Below, in pieces: positions 45,561 to 58,567 of a stretch of DNA of 64,000 nucleotides. Below the pieces are notes generated by a model. The model saw only the letters and a program-made list of their open reading frames with translations. It searched no databases and was not told the origin of the DNA. The position numbers were made by a program, and so were the translations under genes. This DNA is from Lactuca virosa. Lineage: Eukaryota; Streptophyta; Magnoliopsida; Asterales; Asteraceae. Numbering within the stretch: the first letter of the stretch is position 1; the number at the start of each line of letters is the position of its first letter. The stretch covers positions 251,721,154-251,785,153 of the forward strand of contig CAKMRJ010005523.1 of the NCBI GenBank assembly GCA_928212115.1, given 5' to 3'.

Positions 45561-48457
45561 CCATAGGCTCTTTCCACGATCTCCCCTGACAGTCCTAAGT
45601 GATTACTCCCACTCGGATCTGTTTACTCTCTTATCACCCCACATTCGCATCCTCAAGTCATCACCACACTGAGTCCACTAGCTCATGTTCCGTGGTCCAA
45701 TCATCGATAGGTACACACACCTACCCACATTAAGCATCTCTACTCCTGACGACAATTGCCGCAACAAGACACTTTCTCCTGCTATAATTCACATTTAGAT
45801 AGTCCCGTTCGATGAAAATTAGCTGAAGGGTTCCCACTGGAACAATAGCCACTCAGTACTCCACTTGTCATCTCACAAACTCAAGTCTCAAAATAATCCT
45901 AAAAATTAGGGCGTCATACTCAAATACCCCATTACACCATCATAGAACCTCACAAAGTCTTGTCTCATCCACAGATCTTCCACTCACGGCATCATACTCG
46001 GATACCGCAATACACCCTCTCAGAATCTCATAATGACTTACTTCGACCACTGTTCTTCCACTCGCACAACTCGCAACCTCGAAATACTCCAACTCACAAC
46101 TTAAAACACGGAGGAATCGTCAATGACCAAGAACATGTTGACGACCATTCGAAACCCCATCCTCTACTGCTCAAAACCCATGCGAGAATACTCATACTGA
46201 CTCTGAAGTTGGTTTCCAAACAACTGCTGCCCTTATTGGAGTGCATATAACAACCCATACATCGAACCTGAAAGTCTCAACAGTCGAAACTGGTCCTCAA
46301 CGAGGCAACCGCCTCGAACTCAACCACTACAAACTCGAATAGTTCCTAACCACAATAAAGTCTCTGACTAATGGCTACTCGTTGTGGATACACTCATCCT
46401 TTCCTGAACACGTATAACATGCATCATCCCGCTCTGCACCTTGCCTCGTCCTCCAATAACCCAAGTCTTCATGTGTCCGCACCGTAGATTTCCATAACCA
46501 GGGCTCTAACCGCCCTTGAACAGATCGTTGATCCTCTAAATGGAATACCCAACTCTCCCCCACTCAGGGTTCAAACCATCACCATTTGGCATACCAACAG
46601 TCTACTCCATAGGCTGTTTCACTAGATACATCACTCTTGACTCTTGGAATCGTACAACGTAACACTCGATGATCTTCCCGATAGAGACCAAGAAACCCCA
46701 AATATCTAGAATCTCATATGGAATACTCTGAACCCTCCCAACATGACTGCATCTAGTCATCCCGAAGTCTCATATCGACATACCGCCGGATATCCCCACT
46801 GTCCTAAACTAATCACGATTCTTACTTTGGAAGTAATGCACTATCTCACACTGCGTCTCCGATTCCTCAACAAACATTCCTTTGCACACATTATCATAGG
46901 AGAAAGAAACCTCACTCTCACAGTCGATACACATTGTAGACAACGAGGGTCGCCGCCCCGGTATACTCCTCTTGATCACCTGAAACTGCTGCTAAAAAGT
47001 ATGCCTGACTCGACTAAGGCATCTCATTGTCCTCATCCATCTCAGTCCCCACTAATGACTCTTTCATGGTATACGAAATACCTCACAACAATATATCACA
47101 CATACTCTGGTGAAAACATCGCAACTATATGATACCCCACAGAATTACCTCCAAACTCTAGAACCGGAAGCTTGTTATCTCGATCGCTCCACATGAGAAG
47201 CGGAAATAGTGTAAACTTCGTCACATGATGTGACATCCCAGCCATCGGTCGATCACTCAACCCTGATTGAAATTCTCCTCAGCGTATCACCTCCACTTTT
47301 TCCTCAAGTCCTGCGACTCCAACTGGCAGCCCACCAGTCAACTCTTCGGGATCTAAACTCAATTCCCTCACAAGATACACTCTATCAAAGCTCAATTGAC
47401 AAGGCCCTCTGGCCCCACAGTTTACCGTATTCTTTCTAAGTATGAACACCCATCGTCGGATAACTGGTAAAGATGAAAATATACTCTACTACGAATCATG
47501 GTACCCGAACCATGTTATCTCCCCTTAACCTGCTATTTAGAACCTCTGGGATTCTCACTACTTTGAGTATGGGTTCTCTGCTTTCAGTAGTACGGGCCCA
47601 TACTACCTGCCACTTCTACCCATACTTTCCACACGAATCGTCCCAGATTTCCTAAGTAGCTGCTCAGCCTTCTTGATCACTAATCCCGTTACACATAGTC
47701 GCTCTCCAGCGAATACTCTCCTCTGTCAGCGTACTCAACTGACTAAAGTCACTCCCCAGGCTCTTCCTAGGTTCTTACACTTCTCTTCCATCAGCTGCTG
47801 AAGAAATCCTCATGATGCCAGCCATCTACCTCCTGAATATCGTCATATTCACTCGGTAGTTGACTCCCATCATCAAGAGTTCCACAAAGCACAAAGGAAG
47901 CAGCATTCGGGCATCGAATAACCTCCACCAGCACGTAACACCACTATGGCATATAACTCCTCTCACTCTATCCACCACTCAAAAGGCATCGCCGACTCAG
48001 ACAACCCTACCCCTTGTGGCATCTATTTACCCTCTCATTATATTCCTCTAAAGCACATCTAGGTATCTCTCCTAGATTACTCCACTACTCAAAGCTCTCT
48101 CTAAAAGATTACTGCTAGATACTCTTACTCAGCATGTACTCAAGGCACATAACAGATAGCAACAACTCCTAGGCTAAGGCATCACAAATCACGCAACTCT
48201 AGCCCTAAAATATGAAATACCTAGCCTATCCTCTAGCATGCATCACTAATATATCAATAATAACTCATAACACAAATAAGTAAGGGTATTTTGGGAAATC
48301 ACTGTTTGGGCTCTGGCTGATTGTACACACTGCTCCAACTCGTTTTCTCTTAAAACTCTTTCTCATTTCAGAAAAATCATTTCTTTTGAAATTTTTTCTC
48401 AAATCCTCAGTTTGAGTCCAGACACACCCGAAGGTACATCTGAATCCCTCAAACCAA
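45561..48457 (-). other. Non-coding interior of a minus-strand gypsy-type element
   Basis: CT-rich on the plus strand, without a recognisable gag or pol on either strand. Plus-strand open frames such as 46743-47132 look like chance frames. The right end (48400-48457) contains a leader sequence (TGAGTCCAGACACACCCGAA and following) that recurs at 58510-58550 next to another LTR of the same group. The left LTR is not seen. Confidence 0.55.
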
Positions 48458-48470
48458 GGCTCTGATACCA
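48458..48470 (-). other. Primer binding site of gypsy-type element (tRNA-iMet)
   Basis: The minus strand reads TGGTATCAGAGCC, three bases from the LTR that starts at 48474. Confidence 0.85.
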
Positions 48471-48785
48471 ACTTGTAACAACGTAAATTTTCAAACAAAT
48501 TTTTCATTTTAAATTCACATAAATCTCATCAACACTTTTAACAAAAATCCCCAATTGTAAAATTATCCAAAACACGTGATCAAATTACTGAATAAAACCC
48601 AGGATCCTCAAAAACATAACTCCATCTCGTGTGTGTGTGTGTGTGTGTGTACAATCAAGCCGGTGCCTTCCCGCGATCCTGAGAAGTACCTGAAACACAT
48701 ATCACATAACATGGTAAGCACAAAGCTTAGTGAGTTCCCCAAAATACCACACATATCTCATTAGCCTCTCATGGCTTGACTCAAG

Positions 48786-48912
48786 TAAGACCCTTCGGTC
48801 AATGTGTCTCAAAGGAACCCTCCAGTCCCACAACTCGGGTGGACCCTCCAGTCCGGTATCTCAGTGAAGACCCTCCGGTCTCACAACTCGGTTTGGACCC
48901 TCCGGTCCTAAC
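48786..48912. repeat. Minisatellite of GACCCTCCGGTC-like inverted words
   Basis: About five copies of a short imperfect palindrome (GACCCTTCGGTC, ACCCTCCAGTCC, GACCCTCCGGTC) with ACAACTCGG-type spacers, in the R/U5 part of the LTR. Confidence 0.8.
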
Positions 48913-49295
48913 TCAATAAGGCACGGAAATAATACACATCATAAATCACAAAGAAATAATGCAAGATATCACAATACTCAATATAAGCACATAAGAACCT
49001 CCGGCCTCTAACACTGAACAAAAACCCACAATTAACTCAATTAAGATCTAATACCAAACCTTAGTCATTAGGTCTAAAGATAGTCCACTACCCGACCCAC
49101 AAATAACTCAAGCTCATTGGGTCCACCAAGGCCCAATACTAAATGGCCTCTCCCAAGGCCCAAACTCTTAAACTTAGCTCCAAATGGCAAGCCCAACACA
49201 AGGGCCCAATACAAAAACCCCAGCACAACAAACCCAAATCCAGGCCCAACACTTAAGGCCCAAAATGAGATTTAGCCTCCAAAGCCCACATATTG

Positions 49296-49410
49296 ATTAC
49301 GCGGGGCGTACCCCATTGGTACGCTCAGCGTACACACAATTCCTGATCGGGCCATCGAGGATACTTGACCAGTACGCGGGGCGTACTGGATTTACGCTTG
49401 GCGTACGTCC
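49296..49410. repeat. Cluster of GTACGC/GCGTAC inverted motifs
   Basis: ACGCGGGGCGTAC, GTACGCTCAGCGTAC, GTACGCGGGGCGTAC and TACGCTTGGCGTACG within 115 bp, each a short inverted repeat with a CpG in each arm. Degenerate copies lie at 50031-50115. Confidence 0.8.
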
Positions 49411-50974
49411 AAATTTCCTTTTTCCACTCTCTTGGTCTTAACCCGTTAAGACCATAACTATACTCTCAGATCTGGACTCCCTAAAGGCTCATACTCCATA
49501 AAGTTCGTGACTTTAAGCCTTTGCATGGCTGATAAAGTCCCAAACCCAAACACAATCACTCTTTACTCCCAAAAATGCTCATATCTCGTGCATGGGGTAG
49601 TTTTAACGTCCAAGACTCCATTTTTATGAATCCACTCCAATAAAAACAATTAAAGGGACAGATACTAGGCTCTGGAGTCCAACAACTCAAAAAGCTTCAA
49701 GCTTTGGGACCAAAAACCCTAAAATGGACCATATTATGCACAAATAAAAAAGGATGAGAAAGCTCTAAGCTTTATACCTTTAAATGATGCTCCAACCACA
49801 GAAAAGCTCAGATCCAAAGCCTAGACTCCAACTCCATTCTCTTCAATGCTGCTTCTTCACTCCAAGGATACCATAAGAACACTTAGAAGCTCACAAATGG
49901 ACACTCAAGCTCAAGGGATGGAAATTAGGGTTTGGAGAGGGTTGAGGTCTGAAAATGGTGGCCAGAAATGAGGCCATCATGTTCTTTAAATAGGGACACA
50001 TCCCTCATTTAGGGTTTTCATTCTGAGCCTAGTACGCCCACCATACTAGGTGACTCCGCTTCAAAATCACGCACATGAGTACGCTAAGTGTACACACACG
50101 TACGCCTCGCATACTCAGCTGCCACCTTTTCTCAATTAAGGGACTAAACTTGCCAAATCCTCAAACTATCATAGCTCCTTCACTATAAGTTCATTTCGAA
50201 TGAACCTCGTATCCACGGAAAGGTGGCGATAAGCCCTACGCTTCTAGCAACTCGTTGCAGCCCCAAAGCTTCCTCATGCCCGGGTTGCAGCCCACGAACC
50301 CTAAATCACGGATGATCCGAAACAGGATGTTACAAAACATTTTTATCTCATAATACATGTTCCATTGTTTCCAAAAATATAAAGAATATCCAAAACAGAG
50401 TTTGTATGCAAAAAAAAAAAGAAAACAAACTAGTAAAAGACTGACTTTCTTTAAACTGGTAAAACCGAATCGATCCTTTGAGGCACTTGCACACCTCCGA
50501 TGGAAAATTCGAGAGCGTTTTTCGACTCAGACTATGGTCTAATATTTAATTTCATACTCAAAATATTTTTAGCAAAAAAATTTGCAAAAGTCAAAAAAGC
50601 GATTCGGACAATTTAGACGCAAAACCTTAAATCTGATTTCTCAGAGTTCTATAACTATAAAAATTAATCTGTTTGGGTTTTTGTTATCCTTGAACTGGAC
50701 TCTATCTAATGACACTTTCGAAAAAAAAAAATCTGACATCGGGATCTCGATACACCAGATTATGATTATTTTTGGGCATTTTTGAGATCATGTCCATATT
50801 GTGGAGCCCACATGAGATGCACTAAGCTAAAAATCAGATTTCTATGGTCCTTCCCCTCACTCCCATGTTTTCTTCCCCCTATCACTCTTCTTTTTGATTG
50901 TGTACACACTTAACCAAATAGAACAATCATGGTGTTGAGGTATGGCCACCAAGGCTTGTGTGTGCCACTTCCAA

Positions 50975-50984
50975 CTATAAATAG
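50975..50984 (+). promoter_or_regulatory. TATA box of LTR-like segment
   Basis: CTATAAATAG followed by AGGCAGTGAG and a CT-rich leader; a plausible Pol II promoter of the retrotransposon. Confidence 0.6.
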
Positions 50985-51259
50985 AGGCAGTGAGAGCCTC
51001 ATTTCTTCACTCAAAAACGACAACCTCAATCTCTCCATACCTCTCTTTCTCTCTCAGTTATTCAATCACCACCACACACCACCAATATCACCACCTTATA
51101 CCGCCAACATCACCACCTTATTCTACCACCTTTAGCCACCTCTTTGGATCGAAAAACCACCCAACACCACCTCCATCACAGCCCACTCTTTTCCCTCTCT
51201 CCCCTCCTTTTGTTTTCATCAAAAAGAAACAGACTAAACAGACAATAGGGGGTTGTCGA

Positions 51260-51472
51260 AGCTCTCCTGCCACCACCGAACACCCCCACTACCACCATGG
51301 AGATCACTGGCTGCCACCACCTTCCACCACCTCCGTTATTTTTTTGTTTAATTCCGTCGATGGCAAATGGCCAACAAACTCGTTCATTTTTTTTGTATGT
51401 ATCGCATGAACGAAGAACACTTGAGGTGGTGATCACCTCCTGTTCAAACTCCATTTCAAATCGTTTAACCCC

Positions 51473-51505
<33 letters not shown>

Positions 51506-52047
51506 TCCCTCGAAAATTCTTATCAAGTCGTAAGATATCAAACTTTCATTCCTAATAAATACAAACCGCCCCATTTTGAAATTCCTTTACAAATAAGTCC
51601 TAAAGTCCTAAACTTCATTTCAAAATTAATTCATATAACCCCCTTTCAAAATAGGTCCCAACCATATAAACTTTCATTTCAATTAAATAGTTTAAACCCT
51701 CCTTGAGAAGTTAATTTCAAAACAAGTCCTAAACATATAAACTTTTATTCCATATATTTAAAACAACCCATCACTTGGAAATACTTAACAAATTTGGTCC
51801 CAATGTATTTATTTAATTTGGTAAATGGGCCCGATAATTTAGTTAAATTACAAAACAACCCCTACTTATTAATTTATTTCAAAACTTCGTAGGAAACTAA
51901 ACTAATCTCGGTGGTTCGTTTTAGAAGCAACATATCTCGGTTTCTCGCGTCAAATTCTCGAAACAAATCAACAACCACACGTTAAGATGAGTGTTACGAC
52001 CCCTCTTTAATATAGTTTCGGGGGAGAATACATATAATACTTGTGCT
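51260..52047. repeat. Tandem duplication, copy 1 (788 bp)
   Basis: Starts AGCTCTCCTGCCACCACCG and ends ATACTTGTGCT. It contains a run of 31 C (51474-51504). Copy 2 follows immediately. Confidence 0.88.
51474..51504. repeat. Poly-C run of 31 bp
   Basis: Uninterrupted C. It is at risk of length error in assembly. Confidence 0.95.
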
Positions 52048-52864
52048 AGCTCTCCTGCCACCACCGAACACCCCCACTGCCACCATGGAGATCACCGGCT
52101 GCCACCACCTTCCGCCACCTCCTGATGTTGCTCGTAATCACTCCACCACCTCCGTTATTTTTTTGTTTAATTTCATCGATGGCAAATGGCCAACAAACTC
52201 GTTCATTTTATTTGTATGTATCGCATGAAGGAAGAAAACTTCAGGTGGTTATCAACTCCCGTTCAAACTCCATTTCAAATCGTTTCCCCTCACCCCCCCC
52301 CCCCCCCCCCTCGAAAATTCTGTAAAATCAAGTCCTGAGATATCAAACTTTCATTCATAATAAATACAAACCATCCCATTTTGAAATTCCTTTACAAATA
52401 AGTCCTAATGTCCTAAACTTCATTTCAAAATTATTTCAAATAACCCCCTCTCAAAATTTTCTTTCAAAATAGGTCCCAACCATATAAACTTTCATTTAAG
52501 TTAAATAGTTTAAACCCTCCTTGAGAAATTAATTTCAAAACAAGTCCTAAACATATAAACTTTTATTCCAAATATTTAAAACAACCCATCACATGGAAAT
52601 ACTTAACAAATTTGGTCCCAATGTATTTATTTAATTTTGTCAATGGGCCCAATAATTTACTTAAATTACAAAACAACCCCTACTTTAATTTCTTTCAAAA
52701 CTTCCCAGGAAACTAAATTAATCCCGGTGGTTCGTTTTCGAAACGACATATCTCGGTTTCTCGCATCAAATTCTTGAAACAAATCAACAACCACACGTTA
52801 CGGTGAGTGTTACAACCTCTCTTTTATATATTTCCGGGGGAGAATACATATACTACTTGTGCTA
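52048..52864. repeat. Tandem duplication, copy 2 (about 817 bp)
   Basis: Homologous to copy 1 over its full length with scattered substitutions. It has an extra roughly 25 bp (DNA around TGATGTTGCTCGTAATCAC) and an 18-C run (52293-52310) at the position of the poly-C in copy 1. Confidence 0.88.
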
Positions 52865-54069
52865 CATAATACAAAAATACACATAAAATATTATTATTTT
52901 ATGTAGAAACTATAACTAGTTTATAAAATATTGGTTTAACTTTTATATGCTACAAACGCATGAACTAGTTTTAAACCCCAATATCTATGTATGTTATGTT
53001 GTTAAAACGATACAACTAATAAAAATATCATATTCCATTTTGCAACAAAACCTATGATTTTATGTGACACTGTGTGTCATAAAATGCATGTCATAAAACT
53101 TAGTAGTATTACTAAGGATTTGAACTATACATGTATATGTACAAAGTTTATACAAGAACATACTTAGATTATAAAAGCTAGTGCCTTATACTATACATGG
53201 ATATCAATTATGCTCGACTTTTAGAAACTCTATACAATCCATTATGCCTAGAACTTATCCACTTATAAGTTACGGATTAGATCTATTCACAAACCTAAGT
53301 TAAGGGCTTTTTAGTGAGACTACATTCATTAGCTAAGCCTAAACGCTTAGCATACCCATACTACTATAATTGTTAATCTTCGGAGTGAGATACGTATGTA
53401 TAGATCTGTATGGAGTTGAGATCTCCACCTACAGGTGCTAGTTACCATCTCGGTCGATCAATCAAAGCGGATGATAAGTGTCGATTATCGTTACTACGAC
53501 AATGAAGCGTTGTAGCAGGGTACATTCAGTCACATAGCTCGATTATAGAAATCAATATAAACATTAACTCGAATCTCTCTTTCTCTCTTACTACAACTCA
53601 TAAACCTGATTCTTTCAAAAGCATTTTAAGCATGGATTTACTTATACCAAGACACCTTTTGGTTTTTCAAAGTTAATTTAAATATGGCTTACTTATAAAG
53701 AAAATAGTTTTTGAATGCTTTTAAAAGTTTCATGACTGGTGTCAGCAGAAAACCTGTAACTCTCACCAACCTTGTGTTAACCCTTAAAACTACATGTATT
53801 CTTAAGAAATCGAAAATCAAGCATTCAGACGATGGATAGTCATGGATTTTAGGCAATCTAGTCTACTAGTTTTTGTTATGTATGCCTACATGTTAAGGCA
53901 ATTCATGTATTATTACTATTTGTATGAACCCTATATTCAAACTTAAAGATGGAATACAAATGTTGTTTTGTTTATTGTTATACGTGTGCTATATATTCAA
54001 TTTACCTATGATCCATGAACTTAGTCGCACAACCCGAAATGTTCCACCCCCTCGGTCGGGGGTATGACA
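52865..54069 (+). other. 3' part of the LTR-like segment
   Basis: AT-rich, no ORF of note. It terminates with CCCCTCGGTCGGGGGTATGACA, in which CCCCCTCGGTCGGGGG is an inverted repeat and TGACA looks like an LTR end. Confidence 0.45.
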
Positions 54070-54074
54070 CAAAC

Positions 54075-54660
54075 AATATCCAACCAAGGTGTATAAGCTT
54101 GAAAAGTCTAGTTAGAGACTTAACGAAGCATCGCTAACATAAATCTGCACTTTCGTAAGAAAGTGAAAGGGTATTGATTTCTATAAGCCTAGTTGATTTT
54201 TGGGTACATTTCAAACCTAGTGGGAGCATAATTTTTTTTTTTGCTAGTATTGCGTGATGACAACAATTTTCATTGGAAACATTGTCTTTAGGCAAATTTT
54301 TCGCTATGGTAAATCTAGTGGAGAGAGCACTCATACTATGTTTCGAATCTAAAGGTTTAGATCATACAGTTTAATAGAGCTTAGTCAAACCATATATGAA
54401 TAGCATGTTGAAATGTTTTAACATAGGAAATGCGATATATGGAAATATTATAACAAGAAATTGAACATAAATTACATTCGTGTACATGTAATAATGAGTC
54501 GAGTCCCTTATTCTTCGGGTAGAGTATCGATCACATATGATATAATATGTACTTATTATAATTTTTCAAAATCCTTAACCATTGTGGTAAAAGGATTAGA
54601 GTTTTATGTGACTAAAGTTGTTAAACAACTATTAAAACCATTCTAAGGTTTTACCAAAGA
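54075..54660 (+). pseudogene. Highly decayed copia RT fragment
   Basis: YPTKVYKLEKSS corresponds to YPNRVCKLEKSI. A GTGGGAGCATAA stretch and an ATTGCGTGATGACAAC (54249-54264) correspond to the SGSIVSFLVLYVDD part of element 1. Stops are frequent, so this is recognised by nucleotide similarity rather than by an open frame. Confidence 0.55.
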
Positions 54661-56012
54661 TTGCTTGCTTGTGGACAGTTGGAAGTATGATATTATCAGG
54701 ATGGACCATAGTGACACATTTTGGATTGAGATGATTCTTGGTTAGAAATGATAGTCATATGGAAATATGGAAACATGTCCATAATGGGAGGTGGTTATAA
54801 AGTATACATGTGAGTTTAAAACTTTAATGCAAGAGAAGAGTCCAAGGAGTGTACCTTGAATTTGAGACTTCATTACTATGGAATTTTTTCGAATAACAAG
54901 TTCCAGTGGAACATTCTATAATATCAGAGACTCGGTCTTTCTGAATTTAGATCCTCGACATCAAAGAAGGTCAATACATTTAAAGATGAAATTCCACTAC
55001 ATCTTAGACAACGATAAGAATTTGGAATTATGAAATGAGCATCATTGGAATAATGTCCAGTCGATATGTTCATAAAGGAAGGACCGTTAAGAGGCATAGT
55101 ATGCATGTGTATAGCATGGCTTGACTGATGTTACTTAATTCAAGTTGTTAGTTGATTACAAGAAGCTATCTACAAAGAATAAATTCGTAATTCTTATGGT
55201 TGTGGTTATTGAATGATAGAGATTTATATATATTCAATAGGTATGATACCATAATTAGTTTATTATTGTGTTTCACTTTTCATGTTTACTTCCCTGAGTA
55301 ATTTAAATATTATTCAAAATTCCACAATCGGTCATGGTTTTTGGAGTAAGTGATGAATTAAGACGATAATGGAGTTGATAGTAGACTGTCCATAATGATT
55401 GGACATATCATTGTGATTGTTTCTATACGCATGAGTACTTGAAATAGGAAATTTAGCATTGGAAAACCCACGCTTATAGATTACTTCATGGATTCTATCA
55501 CGAGTAATTCTAAGAGGGTAATATATTCTATTCTTCAAACGGAGATACATATGTTGTAATTTACAAGTTGGTTGTGCATTAGTATTACATAAACACATCA
55601 GTAACTTGATGTTATAAAATGTACTGTCATGTACAATTTGATAAGTAAAGATTGCAGTTATGTAGTCAAAGTTTATTCATTGCTTTTTCCGTAAAAGTAA
55701 AAGCGATATATTTGGGTCCCTTGGAGATTTAAGTTGATCTATTTGAACCAGGCTTAGTCCAGACCAAATTTTCTGTTTGATTTTGTAGTTTGAATTGATC
55801 GTAAAATCGGAGACCGAGAAACAAACAATTGAACATGAGGTTGATCATTTAATCCATGACTCTGTTCATATGATATCTTGTAGAATGAAGGAATAGCTTA
55901 TTACTTATCTTAGGGACAACATTTGATTTGAATCAGAGTTCGGTAGTGCATTTGGAAAGTAGACTTTGTTGTTTGTTCAAGGCTATACTTGTAATTATAG
56001 TTATAGACTTAT

Positions 56013-56025
56013 CCAAGTGGGGGAG
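56013..56025 (+). other. Polypurine tract of the relic
   Basis: CCAAGTGGGGGAG directly before TGTTGGATTAAGGTG. Confidence 0.75.
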
Positions 56026-56545
56026 TGTTGGATTAAGGTGTCTAAGCTCATAACTAAATTGGTATATTCTTGTACTTAAAAGCAAAGGCCTTTTAGGGTT
56101 GCCCTTATAACTAGAAATAAGCTAGAGGTGATATTAGGAGAAAGGAAAATGATTTATTAATATATTATGTGATTAATATATTATGTGATTAATATATTAA
56201 TTAGAAATAGATATATGATTTGTTAATTTATATGATTAATAAATTAATATGAAATCAATCAGAATTAATTTAGAATTAATCAAATTTAATTAGAATTAAT
56301 TTCTTGACTAGTTAGAATTAATTAAAGGTCTCAGGGATGAATTGTAATTGATCTTAATTAAGCAAGGAATAAAAGTTCTAGAACCCATAGGCGTTAGATA
56401 ATTTTGGGAAGGATTATAGGGTTTTTAGAATATTTCTAAAGTTGATAAGGATAACTGCTTTGAATAGATTAAATTCATTATTTTATTATTCAAATCTAGG
56501 GGTTTCCTTATCCCGTCCACATTATAAATAGGACCCCAATACTTA
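56026..56545 (+). repeat. 3' LTR of the relic, probably truncated
   Basis: Starts TGTTGGATTAAGGTGTCTAA, like elements 1 and 2. A TATA box (ATTATAAATAGG) lies at 56521-56531. The right end merges into a minus-strand LTR; the boundary near 56545 is approximate. Confidence 0.65.
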
Positions 56546-57571
56546 TAATTTTCGTTCATAACTTTCCCAAGGGGTTGCTCAGAGAGAATGAGACTGAATG
56601 GTGTGGGAGAAATGGCTGAATTCGCACCCTATTTATAGTGATTTTTGGGGAGGCGCGTCGCGTCTGGTGACATGGCCGTCTCTCCTGATGACATATGGCG
56701 TTGCCTCGTTCTTCCGCGTCAGATCTTCTAGAACACTGCCACATGTCACTAACTCGTGGTGCCACGTCTCTTTTTTCGTGGTGCCACATCATTCGGTCGG
56801 TGGAAGACCAGACGCTCTCTATGCCACGTGGCACCTCCTGGTGGTGCCATGTCATCACTCAGCAAGTAATCTTTCCAAACTTCAAAAAAATCATAACTTT
56901 AACATACAAGCTCCATTTTCGACGTTGTTTATATCCTCAGAATCTTTTCAACGAGCTCTAGAACTTTCCTTTAGGTCTCGAAAAGCTAATTCTCATTCTG
57001 TTTTAAATTCATATATTTATATAGAGATTAGATTGTTAAAGTCTGCGCAAAAATCATAACTCCTTCATACGAACTCCATTCTTGATTGTCTTTATATCAA
57101 CGAGTTCATATTTACGAGATCTTCAACTCTCATTTTACATTGTTTCGGCTAACAATAAACCGATTTAAATTTTGATTTCTATTTCGCACACCGTTGTGCT
57201 CAAACTTCGAAAAATCATAATTTCCTCATACAAAGTTTAGATTACTTAGGCTAATAAGCAAGCTATATATGATTCTTATTTTACGACGCACTTTGTCGTA
57301 TAGGGTTGAACGTAAAACTTCGAACAATCATAACTTCTTCATATGAAGTCAGATTTGAGTGTTCCTTATATCTACACAATAATCCTCACAACTACTACAA
57401 CTTTCATTTATATTATTTATCTTAAATAAACTTCTATCAAAAACGTTATTTTTATCGCTCAGTGATAAAAGGTGTATACAGTTTTTAATAAATGCGAATA
57501 ATAATTAATAAAATGAATATTTAATTATTATAATCATCTAAATCATATATCTCTAACTTATGGGCGTTACA
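56546..57571 (-). repeat. LTR, minus strand, with CpG motif cluster
   Basis: The plus-strand right end GGGCGTTACA (57571) is an LTR-type end. The minus strand has CTATAAATAG (56629-56638). Upstream of it (56640-56870) are repeated GTGGTGCCACGTC, GCCACGTGGCACC and GCGTCGCGTC words. The left boundary is not resolved and no coding sequence is present. Confidence 0.55.
56640..56870. repeat. Cluster of GCCACGTGGC / GTGGTGCCAC inverted motifs
   Basis: At least five GTGCCAC/GTGGCAC words, including the 14-bp palindrome GTGCCACGTGGCAC-like core near 56820-56835, just upstream of a minus-strand TATA box. Confidence 0.7.
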
Positions 57572-58555
57572 AATCCCAAGGATTTCCAAAACCAAGCGCA
57601 TACGCCACACCCGAGCGGAAACTCCCAAAGGTCAAAATCGCGTCCGTTGTGGCACCGGAACAATGCTCTAAATGGACACTTCCTTGAAACCAAAAATTTA
57701 ATTCAATCCTTAGCGATAAATATGTGACCTGAAAAAGAAAGGAATACCAACACATCACGACTAGTCGGCATTGATAATAGCTGACTTATGCGTCCATAAC
57801 TTGAAAAATCTAATATCATGTATGTCTTCCAAGAAGACAAGGCCATACTCATACAATAACCATGCTAACTAAAAACTCATAGATCTGATCCAACTAAGAC
57901 CTTCCCAACCTTACGTTGCCCTACTAATAAATGAAGAACAAAATCCACTACCAACTACTAAAGTTGACAACCTCACATACAGACACATAACGAAACTCCA
58001 AACGAAATATCGACAAACAAATGCTAACCTAGCCTATACATCAAAATGGCTCTAACGGTCCTTAAGTCTAGGCAAGGGACGACTAACAAACCAACAGAAG
58101 AACAATAAGATGTCTGTTTTAACCCAAGTAAATGCTACAGGCCAAATTATAGTCTTACATTACTCCAGCCTATTTCAGCCAACGGTTTATTTCAACCATG
58201 TGAAGGATGTGGTCCTCCTACAGTTTTACAACACATTCGGAGTTCCCTAGGCTATTAAGGCATCACAGAGGTGATGTAATTCTATCAGCAACTCATGAGC
58301 AGATCTATAGCCTAGATTTTAGATTTCATAACAAATCATAGCACAATCACAAGATCATATGGATATACTGGGAATAACATACTTCCTCAACTTCGGCCGA
58401 CTGTACAAATCACATCTTCCAATTATTATAAAACCCATTTAGAAAATTGTTTTCTTGAATAAAGATTCTCTTTTAATAACTTATTTAGAAAAATCTCTCA
58501 ATCCCCAGTTTGAGTCCAGACACACCGCAAGGTACACCTGAATCCATCAAACCAA
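57572..58555 (-). other. Non-coding interior of a second minus-strand gypsy-type element
   Basis: No gene is seen. The right end repeats the leader seen at 48415-48457 (TGAGTCCAGACACACCGCAA and following), directly before a primer site. The left part is cut by the LTR ending at 57571. Confidence 0.55.
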
Positions 58556-58567
58556 GCTCTGCTACCA
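58556..58567 (-). other. Primer binding site, degenerate (tRNA-iMet)
   Basis: The minus strand reads TGGTAGCAGAGC, one mismatch to TGGTATCAGAGC, three bases from the LTR starting at 58571. Confidence 0.75.

Larger units (their letters stand above)
48474..50334 (-). repeat. Gypsy-type 5' LTR, minus strand (1861 bp)
   Basis: The plus strand starts TGTAACAACG next to the primer site and ends GGATGTTACA. The minus strand has a TATA-like CCCTATTTAAAG at about 49984-49995. It contains a (GT)n run at 48633-48651, a GACCCTCCGGTC minisatellite (48786-48912) and GTACGC/GCGTAC clusters (49296-49410, 50031-50115). The assignment to Ty3/gypsy is by LTR type and length; no coding domain confirms it. Confidence 0.75.
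50335..54069 (+). other. LTR-like non-coding segment with promoter and internal duplication
   Basis: It follows the minus-strand LTR and ends with GGTATGACA next to a copia relic. It has a strong TATA box (CTATAAATAG, 50975-50984) followed by a CT-rich leader, as in the sequence at 62354-64000. No coding domain is visible; the frames at 50990-51574 are low-complexity. I take it as a plus-strand LTR, possibly a solo LTR, whose left edge I could not define. Confidence 0.45.
54070..56545 (+). mobile_element. Old relic of the same copia clade (3' half)
   Basis: It aligns by eye to element 1 from the YPNRVCKLEKS part of RT onward, through the 3' untranslated region, purine tract and 3' LTR. It is far more decayed than elements 1 and 2. 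The 5' half is missing on the left, where the LTR-like segment ends. Confidence 0.7.

Noticed and set aside
45289..45564. 91-aa repeat protein with MITGSRNIHESE units
   Set aside because: It is only the translation of the minisatellite; unit length varies with the CT tail and no start context is seen.
51176..51574. Gly-run protein (132 aa, minus strand) and Pro-rich frames on the plus strand
   Set aside because: The poly-Gly and poly-Pro come from the poly-C run and CCACC-rich leader; low complexity without a domain.
56598..57059. 153-aa plus-strand frame in the LTR at 56546
   Set aside because: It covers the GCCACGTGGC cluster and the antisense of an LTR promoter; no motif, composition like the surroundings.
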